52,738 bases of DNA. Source: a virus. Below the pieces are notes generated by a model that was not told the origin of the DNA, searched no databases, and saw only the letters and a program-made list of their open reading frames with translations. A program made the position numbers and the translations under genes. The stretch lies in the IMG/VR virus record IMGVR_UViG_3300017952_000013, positions 1-52,738 of that record, one strand, 5' to 3'. Of the stretch, positions 20,847-27,596 are shown piece by piece. Numbering within the stretch: the stretch's first letter is position 1; each line of letters starts with the position of its first letter.

Positions 20847-21086
20847 ATGGACACACTGACAAAGACAATGACATGGATCATGGCGCTCCTCTTCTCAGCA
20901 ATGGGAGCCTACGGGGTCTGGGCGGTCATCGAAGAGACCAATCGCAGACACGAGGTGGAGCCGATCGGCTTTCACGGAATGGTGTTCGCGGTTGCGCTGA
21001 TTGTCGCGATTCTCGCGGTCACGGTGATCGTCGTCTCCGGCGTCATCGACGAGATGCGGAATCTCAGTCACGACGAGTACGAGTGA
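20847..21086 (+). CDS. Leaderless small membrane protein
   Basis: The 79-residue protein has two transmembrane helices, about residues 8-28 (TWIMALLFSAMGAYGVWAV) and 43-66 (GMVFAVALIVAILAVTVIVV), with a short polar loop. No ribosome site. It lies 9 nt before tRNA-Trp and may share its transcript. Function unknown. Confidence 0.72.
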   Translation: MDTLTKTMTWIMALLFSAMGAYGVWAVIEETNRRHEVEPIGFHGMVFAVALIVAILAVTVIVVSGVIDEMRNLSHDEYE

Positions 21087-21095
21087 CCAAACTCT

Positions 21096-21167
21096 ACGAA
21101 CGAGCCAATGGATAGGCACTCGGTCTCCAAAACCGAGCAAAACGGGGTTCGACTCCTCGCGTTCGTG
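21096..21167 (+). tRNA. tRNA-Trp (anticodon CCA)
   Basis: The acceptor stem ACGAACG pairs perfectly with CGTTCGT. The anticodon stem TCGGT/ACCGA closes CTCCAAA, giving CCA. The T arm CGGGG-TTCGACT-CCTCG has one G-U. No encoded CCA end. Confidence 0.88.
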
Positions 21168-21171
21168 CTAG

Positions 21172-21189
21172 AACTAAAGAAGTTATAAT
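21172..21189 (+). promoter_or_regulatory. CTAAAG promoter, leaderless geometry
   Basis: AACTAAAGAAGTTATAAT directly follows the tRNA; ends 7 nt before ATG 21197. Confidence 0.87.
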
Positions 21190-21196
21190 AGTCTAC

Positions 21197-21397
21197 ATGG
21201 AAGGACGCAAGATCACAACAGTCACCGCTTACATCACCAAACCCGGTGAGCAAAAGCCGTACGTCTTCACCGTGGAGATCGCGGCCCCTGGCGACACAAT
21301 CAAGAGACGCTTCAAGAAGATGAACGACGCGATCTCGTGGCTCCAACACTGGGCGACTGCCCGCGGCGTCAAGATCGACCTCAGGCAGGCGAAGTAA
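21197..21397 (+). CDS. Leaderless hypothetical protein
   Basis: A 66-residue basic protein (MEGRKITTVTAYITKPGEQKP; IKRRFKKMNDAISWLQHWAT). No ribosome site; its stop overlaps the next promoter. No family recognised. Confidence 0.68.
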   Translation: MEGRKITTVTAYITKPGEQKPYVFTVEIAAPGDTIKRRFKKMNDAISWLQHWATARGVKIDLRQAK

Positions 21398-21414
21398 TCT
21401 AAAGAAGTTATAAT
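21397..21414 (+). promoter_or_regulatory. CTAAAG promoter
   Basis: ATCTAAAGAAGTTATAAT overlaps the previous stop; 25 nt before ATG 21440, the shortest leader of the Shine-Dalgarno class. Confidence 0.88.
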
Positions 21415-21439
21415 AATCTTCACAGGAGGACACAAGGAC

Positions 21440-21640
21440 ATGGCAAAGAACTGGACCGAAGCTCACATGACGAGCATTCCCAACTGCGACATCTGCGGCA
21501 CGACGCCGGCTGTTGTCGATGCGGGAACCCGCATGGGCCCGTGGGCGTACATGTGCACGTCGTGCTGGCATCTCGACGGCAAGAGCCCTGGCAAGCTCGG
21601 TGCGGGCATCGGCCAGAAGCTCGTGAAGGTGGAGAGCTGA
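21440..21640 (+). CDS. Actinophage zinc-ribbon protein
   Basis: The 66-residue protein has CDICGTTPAVVDAGTRMGPWAYMCTSCW, two CxxC pairs in a zinc ribbon, and a GxGIGQKLVK tail. This short type recurs in actinophages. GGAGGACACAAGGAC precedes the ATG. Confidence 0.8.
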   Translation: MAKNWTEAHMTSIPNCDICGTTPAVVDAGTRMGPWAYMCTSCWHLDGKSPGKLGAGIGQKLVKVES

Positions 21641-21641
21641 C

Positions 21642-21839
21642 GTGAAGGTTCCGAAAGTCTGCCCGCGGTGCCTCGGCTGGGTACCAAACAACGAGACGCC
21701 TGGCGCGTACCCCGGCGCGCTGTCCCGAGCGGACAACAAGACTGAGATCTGCTCCGAGTGCGGCAGCCACGAAGCTCTACAGGACTTCCTTGAGGGCGGG
21801 TGCACTCCAAAAGAAAGCTGGCCAATCGCCGGCAGGTGA
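21642..21839 (+). CDS. Actinophage zinc-ribbon protein, GTG start
   Basis: The 65-residue protein begins MKVPKVCPRCLGWVPNNETPGAYPGALSR and has CSECGSHEALQDF, giving a two-pair zinc ribbon. It resembles a widespread actinophage small zinc protein. GTG at 21642 nearly overlaps the previous stop, so translation is coupled. Confidence 0.8.
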   Translation: MKVPKVCPRCLGWVPNNETPGAYPGALSRADNKTEICSECGSHEALQDFLEGGCTPKESWPIAGR

Positions 21840-21848
21840 CAAAGTAAC

Positions 21849-21866
21849 ATCTAAAGAAAGTATAAT
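21849..21866 (+). promoter_or_regulatory. CTAAAG promoter, GTATAAT, leaderless geometry
   Basis: ATCTAAAGAAAGTATAAT; ends 6 nt before ATG 21873. Confidence 0.85.
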
Positions 21867-21872
21867 GATCTC

Positions 21873-22148
21873 ATGAACGACGCTAAGACATTCACTTCTC
21901 TGAAGAATCTCGTTCTGACGAGGGGGTCGCGCGTCGTCGCAGGGTCGATCTACCGAGCCGACAACAAGATCGACGCCGGAAAGCGATTCCTAGACGCGCT
22001 GCCGACCTGGCGAAAGAGCACAGGCGACGCGGCGACAATGCGGGAGCTCGAGAGGCGTCTTCGAGAGTCGATCGAGGCTCACGAGAACACGTTGATTGCT
22101 CTCGAGCTTTTTGAACTTCGTAGACTCAACTTGGAGGACGCCGGCTGA
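21873..22148 (+). CDS. Leaderless hypothetical helical protein
   Basis: A 91-residue basic helical protein (TFTSLKNLVLTRGSRVVAGS; TMRELERRLRESIEAHENTLIALELFELRRL). No ribosome site. Its stop overlaps the next ATG, so the two genes are co-translated. Confidence 0.7.
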   Translation: MNDAKTFTSLKNLVLTRGSRVVAGSIYRADNKIDAGKRFLDALPTWRKSTGDAATMRELERRLRESIEAHENTLIALELFELRRLNLEDAG

Positions 22149-22423
22149 TGCCAAGAAAAATCACGCTAGTCAGCGCAGATGGAGACTCGCGGATCGTTCT
22201 CTACTCGGTGTTCGGGCGGTTGCTTCTTCTCGTCGTCAAGTCTCCACGCGGAACGCGTCGCATTCTCGGTTTCCGCACGGAAGAGGCACTCCTCGAGAAG
22301 ATCAACGTCTGTCTCAAGGACGCGGCAGAACGAGAGTCTCGAGTGCTGCTGCCAAAAGCGAAAGAGTGGCCGTGGCCGGCGCCAACAGAGAGCGATCTTC
22401 CGTATCGTTGGTTGGAAGACTAA
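22148..22423 (+). CDS. Hypothetical small protein
   Basis: The 91-residue protein (MPRKITLVSADGDSRIVLYSVFGRLLLLVVKSPRGTRR) has a beta-rich N-terminal half and a C-terminal Pro/Trp motif EWPWPAPTESDLPYRWLED. ATGA overlap with the gene upstream. No family recognised. Confidence 0.7.
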   Translation: MPRKITLVSADGDSRIVLYSVFGRLLLLVVKSPRGTRRILGFRTEEALLEKINVCLKDAAERESRVLLPKAKEWPWPAPTESDLPYRWLED

Positions 22424-22435
22424 AGATGATAAAAT
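22418..22435 (+). promoter_or_regulatory. CTAAAG promoter, degenerate
   Basis: GACTAAAGATGATAAAAT with -10 TAAAAT lies over the end of the preceding gene; 33 nt before ATG 22469. Confidence 0.65.
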
Positions 22436-22468
22436 GACATCAACAACGACGAGAGAACGGAGACACAG

Positions 22469-22696
22469 ATGGCAAGAGACCTGACGTTCATGGTCGCCAA
22501 CTCAATGGAGGCGTACTGCGAGAAAGTCATGGAGATCGGCGTCGAGAAAGTAGCGAAGCACGCCGGCTTGAAAGAAAGAGTCGTTAGAAAGTTCATCAAC
22601 GACACATACGCGTCCAAGAACGCGGACGTTCGCAAGATTCAAGAAGCGGTCAAGGCGATCTTGGCCGAGAGCGAAGACACGGAGAAGAAAGAATGA
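22469..22696 (+). CDS. Small HTH-like protein
   Basis: The 75-residue protein (MEIGVEKVAKHAGLKERVVRKFIND, then KIQEAVKAILAESED) has the VxxVAxxAGLxxxxVxxF pattern of a lambda-Cro-like or LacI-like helix-turn-helix. It could regulate phage or host genes. ACGGAGACACAG precedes the ATG. It overlaps the next gene by ATGA. Confidence 0.68.
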   Translation: MARDLTFMVANSMEAYCEKVMEIGVEKVAKHAGLKERVVRKFINDTYASKNADVRKIQEAVKAILAESEDTEKKE

Positions 22697-23295
22697 CCCC
22701 CACCGAAGAGATCAAAGCAGACATCATCGCAGAGTTCGAGCGCTCGAGAAGCGTTGCGGCAGTCATCGACACGTTTCGCGGTCGAGTCGGCCCAGCAGTA
22801 GTGCGCGACGTTCTTGAGCCGAGAAAGCACCTCTCGCTTTCGCGGTTCCCTCGGCGCGATGCCGCTACTGAAGACGACTTGCTTCTCGCGTTGTCGAAGG
22901 CAAACGTCGCCGGCGCACAGTCAGTTGCGGCGTACCAAGCGTATCGCGCGGAGCATCCCGAGCTTTCCATGCCGTCAGCGCAAACAATCATCCTCCGCTT
23001 CGGCTCATGGTCTGCCGCGCGCGATGCCGCCAGGTTGCCGACGCGCCGACGCGCCATTCGGTCGACGTCAAAGAGCTTTTCAGACGATCAAATCTCAGAC
23101 GCTGTCCGAGCTTTCGTAGAGTTTGCTCGCGAAGAGAAGATCAAGCCGACGCAGCAAGCGTACGATCGCTTTGCTCGTGACAGCGAGAACAAACTCCCGC
23201 TCCTCTCAACAGTTCGCGCACGTTTCTCCAAGTCATACGCGACTTGGACTCAGATCATAAGGGCTCACGATTCAACGATTGAACGCACTCACTAA
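22693..23295 (+). CDS. Protein with homing-endonuclease-associated repeats
   Basis: The 200-residue protein contains two copies of a repeat ending in PSAQTIILRFGSWSAARDAAR (about residues 96-116) and LLSTVRARFSKSYATWTQIIR (about 175-195). This is the repeat that flanks some HNH homing nucleases and binds DNA. No HNH or GIY-YIG catalytic centre is present, so it may be a DNA-binding remnant or regulator. Its ATG overlaps the stop of the HTH gene. Confidence 0.7.
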   Translation: MTPTEEIKADIIAEFERSRSVAAVIDTFRGRVGPAVVRDVLEPRKHLSLSRFPRRDAATEDDLLLALSKANVAGAQSVAAYQAYRAEHPELSMPSAQTIILRFGSWSAARDAARLPTRRRAIRSTSKSFSDDQISDAVRAFVEFAREEKIKPTQQAYDRFARDSENKLPLLSTVRARFSKSYATWTQIIRAHDSTIERTH

Positions 23296-23343
23296 TCGAT
23301 GGCGGAAGGCAAATGTGGATACTTACGAAAGGAGGTGTAAACC

Positions 23344-23655
23344 TTGGAACGTACAGATGTAACTAGCATCAACCGCCATCGCTGGTCGGGTGTCAGATAC
23401 GAGGGTCGGATCAAAGCCGACCTTTATCTCGACTTCGATCACGTCGACTACAGCGCGTCAGTTTCTGTTTGGACTGATAACGGCTGGCAGCGCATCGGTA
23501 GCTTCACTCCCAATCGGGAGGGTGCCCGGTGGAAGTCTGCCGCTTACAATCCGTCAAACATCGCCGACGCGGACGAAGAAGAGCTTCGTCAGGCGCTCGA
23601 GTTCGATCTGGACTACCTGATCGAGTTCGGTCGCGAGTTCCTCGCCGGCCTGTGA
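23344..23655 (+). CDS. Hypothetical protein with TTG start and full Shine-Dalgarno
   Basis: The 103-residue protein starts with TTG at 23344 after GAAAGGAGGTGTAAACC, the most complete ribosome site in the window. It has a beta-rich middle (IKADLYLDFDHVDYSASVSVW) and an acidic helical C-terminus. No CTAAAG promoter precedes it, so it may depend on read-through. No family recognised. Confidence 0.7.
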   Translation: MERTDVTSINRHRWSGVRYEGRIKADLYLDFDHVDYSASVSVWTDNGWQRIGSFTPNREGARWKSAAYNPSNIADADEEELRQALEFDLDYLIEFGREFLAGL

Positions 23656-23776
23656 GCCGGTGAGAAGTGACACTCTTCGTCGGGACCACAGAAAGTGGAG
23701 AGTGGTACCCGGCGGAGGGTGTCAACCAAACAACGCGGTAGCAATGTGATAGCGTATTCATAGCAAGGAGGTCGCT

Positions 23777-23920
23777 ATGCAACGTGTTTGTATGAGCTGC
23801 GGCGCGCAGTATGATGACAGTCTTGAAGATCACATTGTTCTTGAGAGACCTCGAGCGGTCTCGTGTGTGAGAGTCGATAAGAAATCTTCTGAACTGGAGA
23901 ACGAAAATGCAAACACTTGA
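23777..23920 (+). CDS. 47-residue CxxC protein
   Basis: MQRVCMSCGAQYDDSLEDHI followed by one more Cys. AGCAAGGAGGTCGCT precedes the ATG. The stop lies inside the next gene (14-nt overlap). Function unknown. Confidence 0.62.
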   Translation: MQRVCMSCGAQYDDSLEDHIVLERPRAVSCVRVDKKSSELENENANT

Positions 23921-24086
23921 GCAAGCCGAAAGTGACTTTGAAACCGAAGTGCTCGAGATGCTCGAGACAATCGACAGTTCTATCTCGCAGACTCACGAAA
24001 AAACAATGGTGCCAGCGTCCATCGTGTGCGACATGCTTCTTGACATCAGATCTGCGGCAATGCGATTCATCGAGAGATTGAACTAA
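23907..24086 (+). CDS. 59-residue helical protein
   Basis: MQTLEQAESDFETEVLEMLE and a helical remainder (SIVCDMLLDIRSAAMRFIERL). GGAGAACGAAA precedes the ATG, which lies inside the previous frame. Its stop TAA is part of the CTAAAG block of the next promoter. Confidence 0.62.
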   Translation: MQTLEQAESDFETEVLEMLETIDSSISQTHEKTMVPASIVCDMLLDIRSAAMRFIERLN

Positions 24087-24098
24087 AGAAGATATATT
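24081..24098 (+). promoter_or_regulatory. CTAAAG promoter, TATATT variant, leaderless geometry
   Basis: AACTAAAGAAGATATATT; ends 6 nt before ATG 24105 and includes the previous stop codon. Confidence 0.75.
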
Positions 24099-24104
24099 GA
24101 CAAT

Positions 24105-24326
24105 ATGGAAATGACGTTCGACGAGTTTGTTCTTCACGCGGTAAAGGCGCATCACGCGTGCCGCGGCGAACTTCGCTATGGCCAAGTCGTGTTCAACGAA
24201 CTTCACACAATTCGACCCGACATCGCGGAGACACTGCGCGACACTGCCAACGACCCGTTCTACAAAAGAGTCGTCAGCGACGAGACATGGCGCGTCATTC
24301 ACAACAACTGGGGCGACACGGAATGA
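24105..24326 (+). CDS. Leaderless hypothetical protein
   Basis: The 73-residue protein (MEMTFDEFVLHAVKAHHACRGELRYGQVVFNELHTIRPDIAE; ending WRVIHNNWGDTE) resembles a short actinophage protein with an LRYGQxxFNxLxxxRPDIA motif. Function unknown. ATGA overlap with the next gene. Confidence 0.72.
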   Translation: MEMTFDEFVLHAVKAHHACRGELRYGQVVFNELHTIRPDIAETLRDTANDPFYKRVVSDETWRVIHNNWGDTE

Positions 24327-24562
24327 TCAGCATCGACACGATTCACTTCAACGTCGACAAAGAAAAATCGCTCATCTTTTCGATAGCGAGCGTCGACAAG
24401 CGTGTTGAGTGCGCGCTACTCGAGAAAGACTCTCTCGTGCCGGCTGACGAGTGGGCAGAAGAGTTCTCGACCGGAGACGATGTTGTGCCGGTCGACGATT
24501 TGATCGATCTAGTCATCTTGGCAAGAAAAGCCCTCGATTGGGCAGAAGACGACATCCCATGA
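24323..24562 (+). CDS. Hypothetical acidic protein
   Basis: The 79-residue protein (MISIDTIHFNVDKEKSLIFS) is acidic, with a beta N-terminal half and helical end. It overlaps the upstream gene by 4 nt. No family recognised. Confidence 0.68.
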   Translation: MISIDTIHFNVDKEKSLIFSIASVDKRVECALLEKDSLVPADEWAEEFSTGDDVVPVDDLIDLVILARKALDWAEDDIP

Positions 24563-24618
24563 TATAGTGCCTCACATTCGGAGGCCGAAGCAACCCTGAC
24601 GAACAGACTGGAGAAAAG

Positions 24619-24723
24619 ATGCGTTTTGACATCGAGTTTTACAACACTGCCGTGGGAATCACCTGGGGCCTAGTAGTTTTTCTACTCGGAGGAATGTTTA
24701 TTACGCGCAAGCGCGGTAGGTAG
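24619..24723 (+). CDS. 34-residue single-span membrane peptide
   Basis: MRFDIEFYNTAVGITWGLVV is followed by FLLGGMFITRKRGR: one transmembrane helix and a basic end. ACTGGAGAAAAG precedes the ATG. A TATAGT hexamer lies about 60 nt upstream. Function unknown. Confidence 0.6.
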   Translation: MRFDIEFYNTAVGITWGLVVFLLGGMFITRKRGR

Positions 24724-24798
24724 ATTCACGCTTCGCCAGCGATGCGGCCGGCCTAGTGCCCTTGCGACTCGCAATTGGAAAAACTAATGAAAGATAGC

Positions 24799-24845
24799 CT
24801 CGAGCGGGTGGTCTCAAGCAGACTGCCCGCTCGAGACATCTCTCC
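24799..24845 (+). terminator. Perfect 10-bp hairpin
   Basis: CTCGAGCGGG pairs with CCCGCTCGAG and an inner GTCT/AGAC pair extends the stem. It lies only 11 nt before gene 24857, so it may end the preceding transcript or control that gene. Confidence 0.55.
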
Positions 24846-24856
24846 GCTGTGAAGGA

Positions 24857-25375
24857 ATGACGATGCACATTTACGGATGTGAACCCGACTCGCCGGCTGG
24901 CGAGAAGTTCTACAGAAACGTCTGGGCGTGGCACTCTCTTTGGACGTACTGCGAAGATCGTCACGAGGACTTGGCGCATCGCGTTCATCGTCCGTACGCC
25001 TCGGATGGCGATGGGCTTGACGAAAACGAGGCAACAGATCTCGGTTGGCGACTGTTCTTCGATCTTGTTCACGGAATCGCTGAAGAATACGTCGACTCGA
25101 GAAACGCGATCGTGTACGCGCTACCAAACAACGAATGTCACATTTGCGGCGGCTCTGGTGTTCGCTCAGACCAGGTCGGAGAAGATCTGTCGATGCCGTG
25201 GCGCGCTCTTGACGTCGATCAGGCAATCAAACTCGGCAGAGCCCGCGGCTGGTGTAACTACTGCCGCGGAGAGGGTAGAGTTCTCGAGTTCGAACGCAGC
25301 CACCGGCTAAGCACTGTCGACATCGCGGAGTTCGCAGACTTCTTAGTTCATTCCGGCGGGTTTGAAATCTACTAA
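24857..25375 (+). CDS. Paralogue B of the DnaJ-like zinc-motif protein
   Basis: The 172-residue protein repeats the layout of the gene at 14048: MTMHIYG start, NVWAWHSLWTYC, DGLDENEATDLG, CHICGGSGVRSD, CNYCRGEG and FLVHSGGFEIY. Both CxxCxxxG halves are kept. The first ATG aligns with the paralogue; ATG 24863 has better spacing to GAAGGA. It is preceded by a hairpin rather than a CTAAAG promoter, so the two copies are expressed differently. Confidence 0.8.
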   Translation: MTMHIYGCEPDSPAGEKFYRNVWAWHSLWTYCEDRHEDLAHRVHRPYASDGDGLDENEATDLGWRLFFDLVHGIAEEYVDSRNAIVYALPNNECHICGGSGVRSDQVGEDLSMPWRALDVDQAIKLGRARGWCNYCRGEGRVLEFERSHRLSTVDIAEFADFLVHSGGFEIY

Positions 25376-25391
25376 CTAAAGAAGATACAAT
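25374..25391 (+). promoter_or_regulatory. CTAAAG promoter, TACAAT, leaderless geometry
   Basis: AACTAAAGAAGATACAAT overlaps the stop upstream; ends 6 nt before ATG 25398. Confidence 0.85.
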
Positions 25392-25397
25392 GTAGGC

Positions 25398-25598
25398 ATG
25401 GGCAAGTACAGCGAAGTTATTGACAACATCGTTGAGAGAACCGGATGGCCGCGGTCGTTCGCAAGCGAATACGCCGTGGCGCGGCTGTATCATCACGAAA
25501 GCCATCTCCGGGCGATGAAATCCGCGATGAAGTCGTCGTACGTCACCTCCGCGGAAAAAGAGCAGGTCAAGCGGCTCAGCGCAGAAGAACGTGCTTGA
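25398..25598 (+). CDS. Leaderless hypothetical protein
   Basis: A 66-residue helical basic protein (MGKYSEVIDNIVERTGWPRSFASEYAVARL). No family recognised; its stop overlaps the next promoter. Confidence 0.67.
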   Translation: MGKYSEVIDNIVERTGWPRSFASEYAVARLYHHESHLRAMKSAMKSSYVTSAEKEQVKRLSAEERA

Positions 25599-25615
25599 TC
25601 TAAAGAAAGTAAGAT
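25598..25615 (+). promoter_or_regulatory. CTAAAG promoter, TAAGAT variant, leaderless geometry
   Basis: ATCTAAAGAAAGTAAGAT; ends 6 nt before ATG 25622. Confidence 0.75.
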
Positions 25616-25621
25616 GACCTC

Positions 25622-25963
25622 ATGACAACGACAGCGACCCCGACCATCGAGATTGACGTGACGATTATGTCGCCTCTCGTCAATGCCGAGTGCTCGAGCG
25701 ACAACAAGTGGTGGCTCGAAATACAAATGACAGGCAACAACTCGCCGCGCGTGCTGCGAAAAGTCCGAATCAACTTCCGTCAGCCGTGTAGCTCATTTGA
25801 CGAAGCACTCGAGGAGTTCAAAGACTGGGCAAAGCACCGCGGGCTGGGATCGTTTGAGCCCGCGATCGAGTACTTCGAGGCGCTGGACAGGGCGATCATC
25901 AACGAAGCGCGCGACAAAATTTACGGAAAGATCGTGACGCTTCCTCTGCCGTCTTGGGCCTGA
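25622..25963 (+). CDS. Leaderless hypothetical protein
   Basis: A 113-residue alpha/beta protein (IEIDVTIMSPLVNAECSSDN; LRKVRINFRQPCSSFDEALEEFKDWAKHRG). The helix after the strands resembles the 21197 product (ISWLQHWATARGVK), suggesting a shared small fold. Function unknown. Confidence 0.7.
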   Translation: MTTTATPTIEIDVTIMSPLVNAECSSDNKWWLEIQMTGNNSPRVLRKVRINFRQPCSSFDEALEEFKDWAKHRGLGSFEPAIEYFEALDRAIINEARDKIYGKIVTLPLPSWA

Positions 25964-25968
25964 TGTCT

Positions 25969-25986
25969 TTCTAAAGACATTATAAT
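25969..25986 (+). promoter_or_regulatory. CTAAAG promoter, leaderless geometry, upstream of sigma factor
   Basis: TTCTAAAGACATTATAAT; ends 6 nt before ATG 25993. The sigma factor is the second gene of this transcript. Confidence 0.87.
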
Positions 25987-25992
25987 ATCTTC

Positions 25993-26091
25993 ATGAACAA
26001 AAACGCCGATGATGTTGGCTGGTGGTTTGCGCTTAGTTGCTTGGCAGCGGGGGTGGCCACTCTACTGACGAGCATCTTCATTCTTCACTGA
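25993..26091 (+). CDS. 32-residue leaderless membrane peptide
   Basis: MNKNADDVGWWFALSCLAAG, then VATLLTSIFILH: a single transmembrane helix. It lies 5 nt before the sigma gene and may couple translation to it or act as a membrane anchor for an anti-sigma-like function. That last idea is speculative. Confidence 0.62.
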   Translation: MNKNADDVGWWFALSCLAAGVATLLTSIFILH

Positions 26092-26096
26092 CGCGA

Positions 26097-26624
26097 ATGA
26101 CAACGACAAACGTAGCTTCAACTCTCGAAAAAGAGTACCGATCGTTCAAGAAGATGATCGCGTCGTACGCGACAAAGAAGGGGTCGAGCGACCCAGACGA
26201 GATCGTCTCGATGACTTTCTCTAAGCTGCTTGCTCGAGACTCAGTCTACGGCGGGACCAGCGGTCTTCGATCGCTTGCTCTCGTGATCGCGCACGCGGCA
26301 GTCATGGACGAGCATCGCAGAAATTCCGCGAGAAAGACTGAGCCCTGCGACCCAGAAAACTTTTCCTTCGCGTTCAACGGCAAACTGTCTTGCGAAGACG
26401 TCTACGCATTCGAGAATGACGACTACCGAGCAAACGTAGAAGCTCTCAGGAAAGCTTTCGAAGTGCTTGACGACAGATCGCGTGAAATCGTCTCGTTGCG
26501 GTACGCTTGGGAGCTTTCGTCAAAGGAGATCTCAGCAAAGCTGCAAATGAGTGACGCAGCCGTTCGAGTAGCTCTTCACAGAGCAACAAAGCGCCTCCGC
26601 GACGAGATAGTTCTTGTCGCGTAA
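26097..26624 (+). CDS. ECF-like sigma-70 family factor
   Basis: The 175-residue protein has a region-2-like N-terminal part (EYRSFKKMIASYATKK, DPDEIVSMTFSKLLARDSVY, LVIAHAAVMDEHRRN) and a region-4-like helix-turn-helix (LDDRSREIVSLRYAWELSSK, EISAKLQMSDAAVRVALHRA, TKRLRDEI). Such factors direct RNA polymerase to specific promoters. It starts at ATG 26097; a longer frame from 26037 overlaps the upstream peptide and is rejected. The phage has 43 copies of a distinctive promoter, and this factor could be its reader or be used for late genes. Confidence 0.82.
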   Translation: MTTTNVASTLEKEYRSFKKMIASYATKKGSSDPDEIVSMTFSKLLARDSVYGGTSGLRSLALVIAHAAVMDEHRRNSARKTEPCDPENFSFAFNGKLSCEDVYAFENDDYRANVEALRKAFEVLDDRSREIVSLRYAWELSSKEISAKLQMSDAAVRVALHRATKRLRDEIVLVA

Positions 26625-26660
26625 GCAACAACACAACACAACACAACACTGGAGCGACGT

Positions 26661-26990
26661 ATGGACGCAGAAGAAGTATTGAAAGCAATTGAGAGCGGCC
26701 GGCTTGACGGAGATCTTTTCAACATTGACAACGCGGTCGCCGAGAGACGAGAAAAGATTCGCGTGACCGCGAAAGTCGACGACTATCTGATCGGAGACCG
26801 CGTACGCGTGAACACTAAGGCGTCGCCGGCGTATATTCACGGCGAGCTCGGGACAATTGTCGGCAAAGCGCGAACAAAGCTTCTCATGCGATTTGACAGG
26901 CCGGTCGGAAGGTTTTCGTCAGTCGATGAGAACGGAATCTCGCATGGCGTCGAGGTGAAGGTGCCGCTGTCGATCATTGACAAGGTATAG
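26661..26990 (+). CDS. KOW/SH3-like hypothetical protein
   Basis: The 109-residue protein has a helical acidic N-terminus and a C-terminal small beta barrel (YLIGDRVRVNTKASPAYIHG, ELGTIVGKARTKLLMRFD). The GDRVRVN...GTIV pattern fits KOW/SH3 domains that bind nucleic acid or ribosomes. CACTGGAGCGACGT precedes the ATG, after an ACAAC repeat tract at 26627-26650. Confidence 0.72.
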   Translation: MDAEEVLKAIESGRLDGDLFNIDNAVAERREKIRVTAKVDDYLIGDRVRVNTKASPAYIHGELGTIVGKARTKLLMRFDRPVGRFSSVDENGISHGVEVKVPLSIIDKV

Positions 26991-26991
26991 T
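26986..26991 (+). promoter_or_regulatory. -10 box, leaderless geometry
   Basis: TATAGT inside the end of the previous gene; ends 6 nt before GTG 26998. No CTAAAG block. Confidence 0.5.
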
Positions 26992-26997
26992 ACCGAT

Positions 26998-27588
26998 GTG
27001 ACGACAATTCTCGCGGTTCAAGGCGACACCTGGTCAGTTGTTGGCTGCGATTCGCTCGTGTCCGACGACAACGGCAGAGCATACAGCCTCGCGCCTGGTG
27101 TCTCGAAGATGACCGAAAAGTCAGGCTATGTCATGGCGACTGCCGGCGATCTTCGTGCGATCAACATCGTTTGTCACGCTTTTGATCCGCCAAAGCCGCC
27201 GAAAGTCTTTGGCGCAGACTTGGATTCGTTTTTCACGTCGAAGTTCATACCTGCCCTCCGCGAGTGCTTTGAGTCCCACGGATACGCGACAAAGAGCGAC
27301 AAAGAGCAAGCAGCTCACGGGTCGTCGCTCATCATCTCAGTTCGCGGCGTGATCTACGCGGTAGACGAAGACTACGCTTGGACTCGAGACAGATATGGGT
27401 TCTATAGCGCCGGCAGCGGCGGAGACTATGCGATCGGCGCGATGAACGCTCTATGCGACTACAATCCGAACTTTCTCTCAGACGTGCTCGCGGTAGAGTA
27501 TGTTCAGAGAGCTATTGAAATAGCAACAAAACTTGACACAGGTTCAAGGCTACCATCACAGGTAATCTCTCAGACCATAGCACCCTAG
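26998..27588 (+). CDS. Proteasome/HslV-like Ntn hydrolase
   Basis: The 196-residue protein opens V/M-T-T-I-L-A-V-Q-G, with Thr2 as the likely N-terminal nucleophile, and continues SVVGCDSLVSDD, KSGYVMATAGD and FYSAGSGGDYAIGAMNA, the strand pattern of proteasome beta-like proteins. Those enzymes cleave peptides after self-processing or N-terminal trimming. A phage copy could degrade host proteins or process phage proteins. GTG 26998 is preferred over TTG 26977 because it exposes the Thr and fits the leaderless -10. Confidence 0.8.
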   Translation: MTTILAVQGDTWSVVGCDSLVSDDNGRAYSLAPGVSKMTEKSGYVMATAGDLRAINIVCHAFDPPKPPKVFGADLDSFFTSKFIPALRECFESHGYATKSDKEQAAHGSSLIISVRGVIYAVDEDYAWTRDRYGFYSAGSGGDYAIGAMNALCDYNPNFLSDVLAVEYVQRAIEIATKLDTGSRLPSQVISQTIAP

Positions 27589-27596
27589 GAGACACA

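Noticed and set aside
26037-26624. Longer sigma-factor start at 26037
   Set aside because: The extra 20 residues are encoded over the end of the 25993 membrane peptide and are not sigma-like; ATG 26097 fits the family start.
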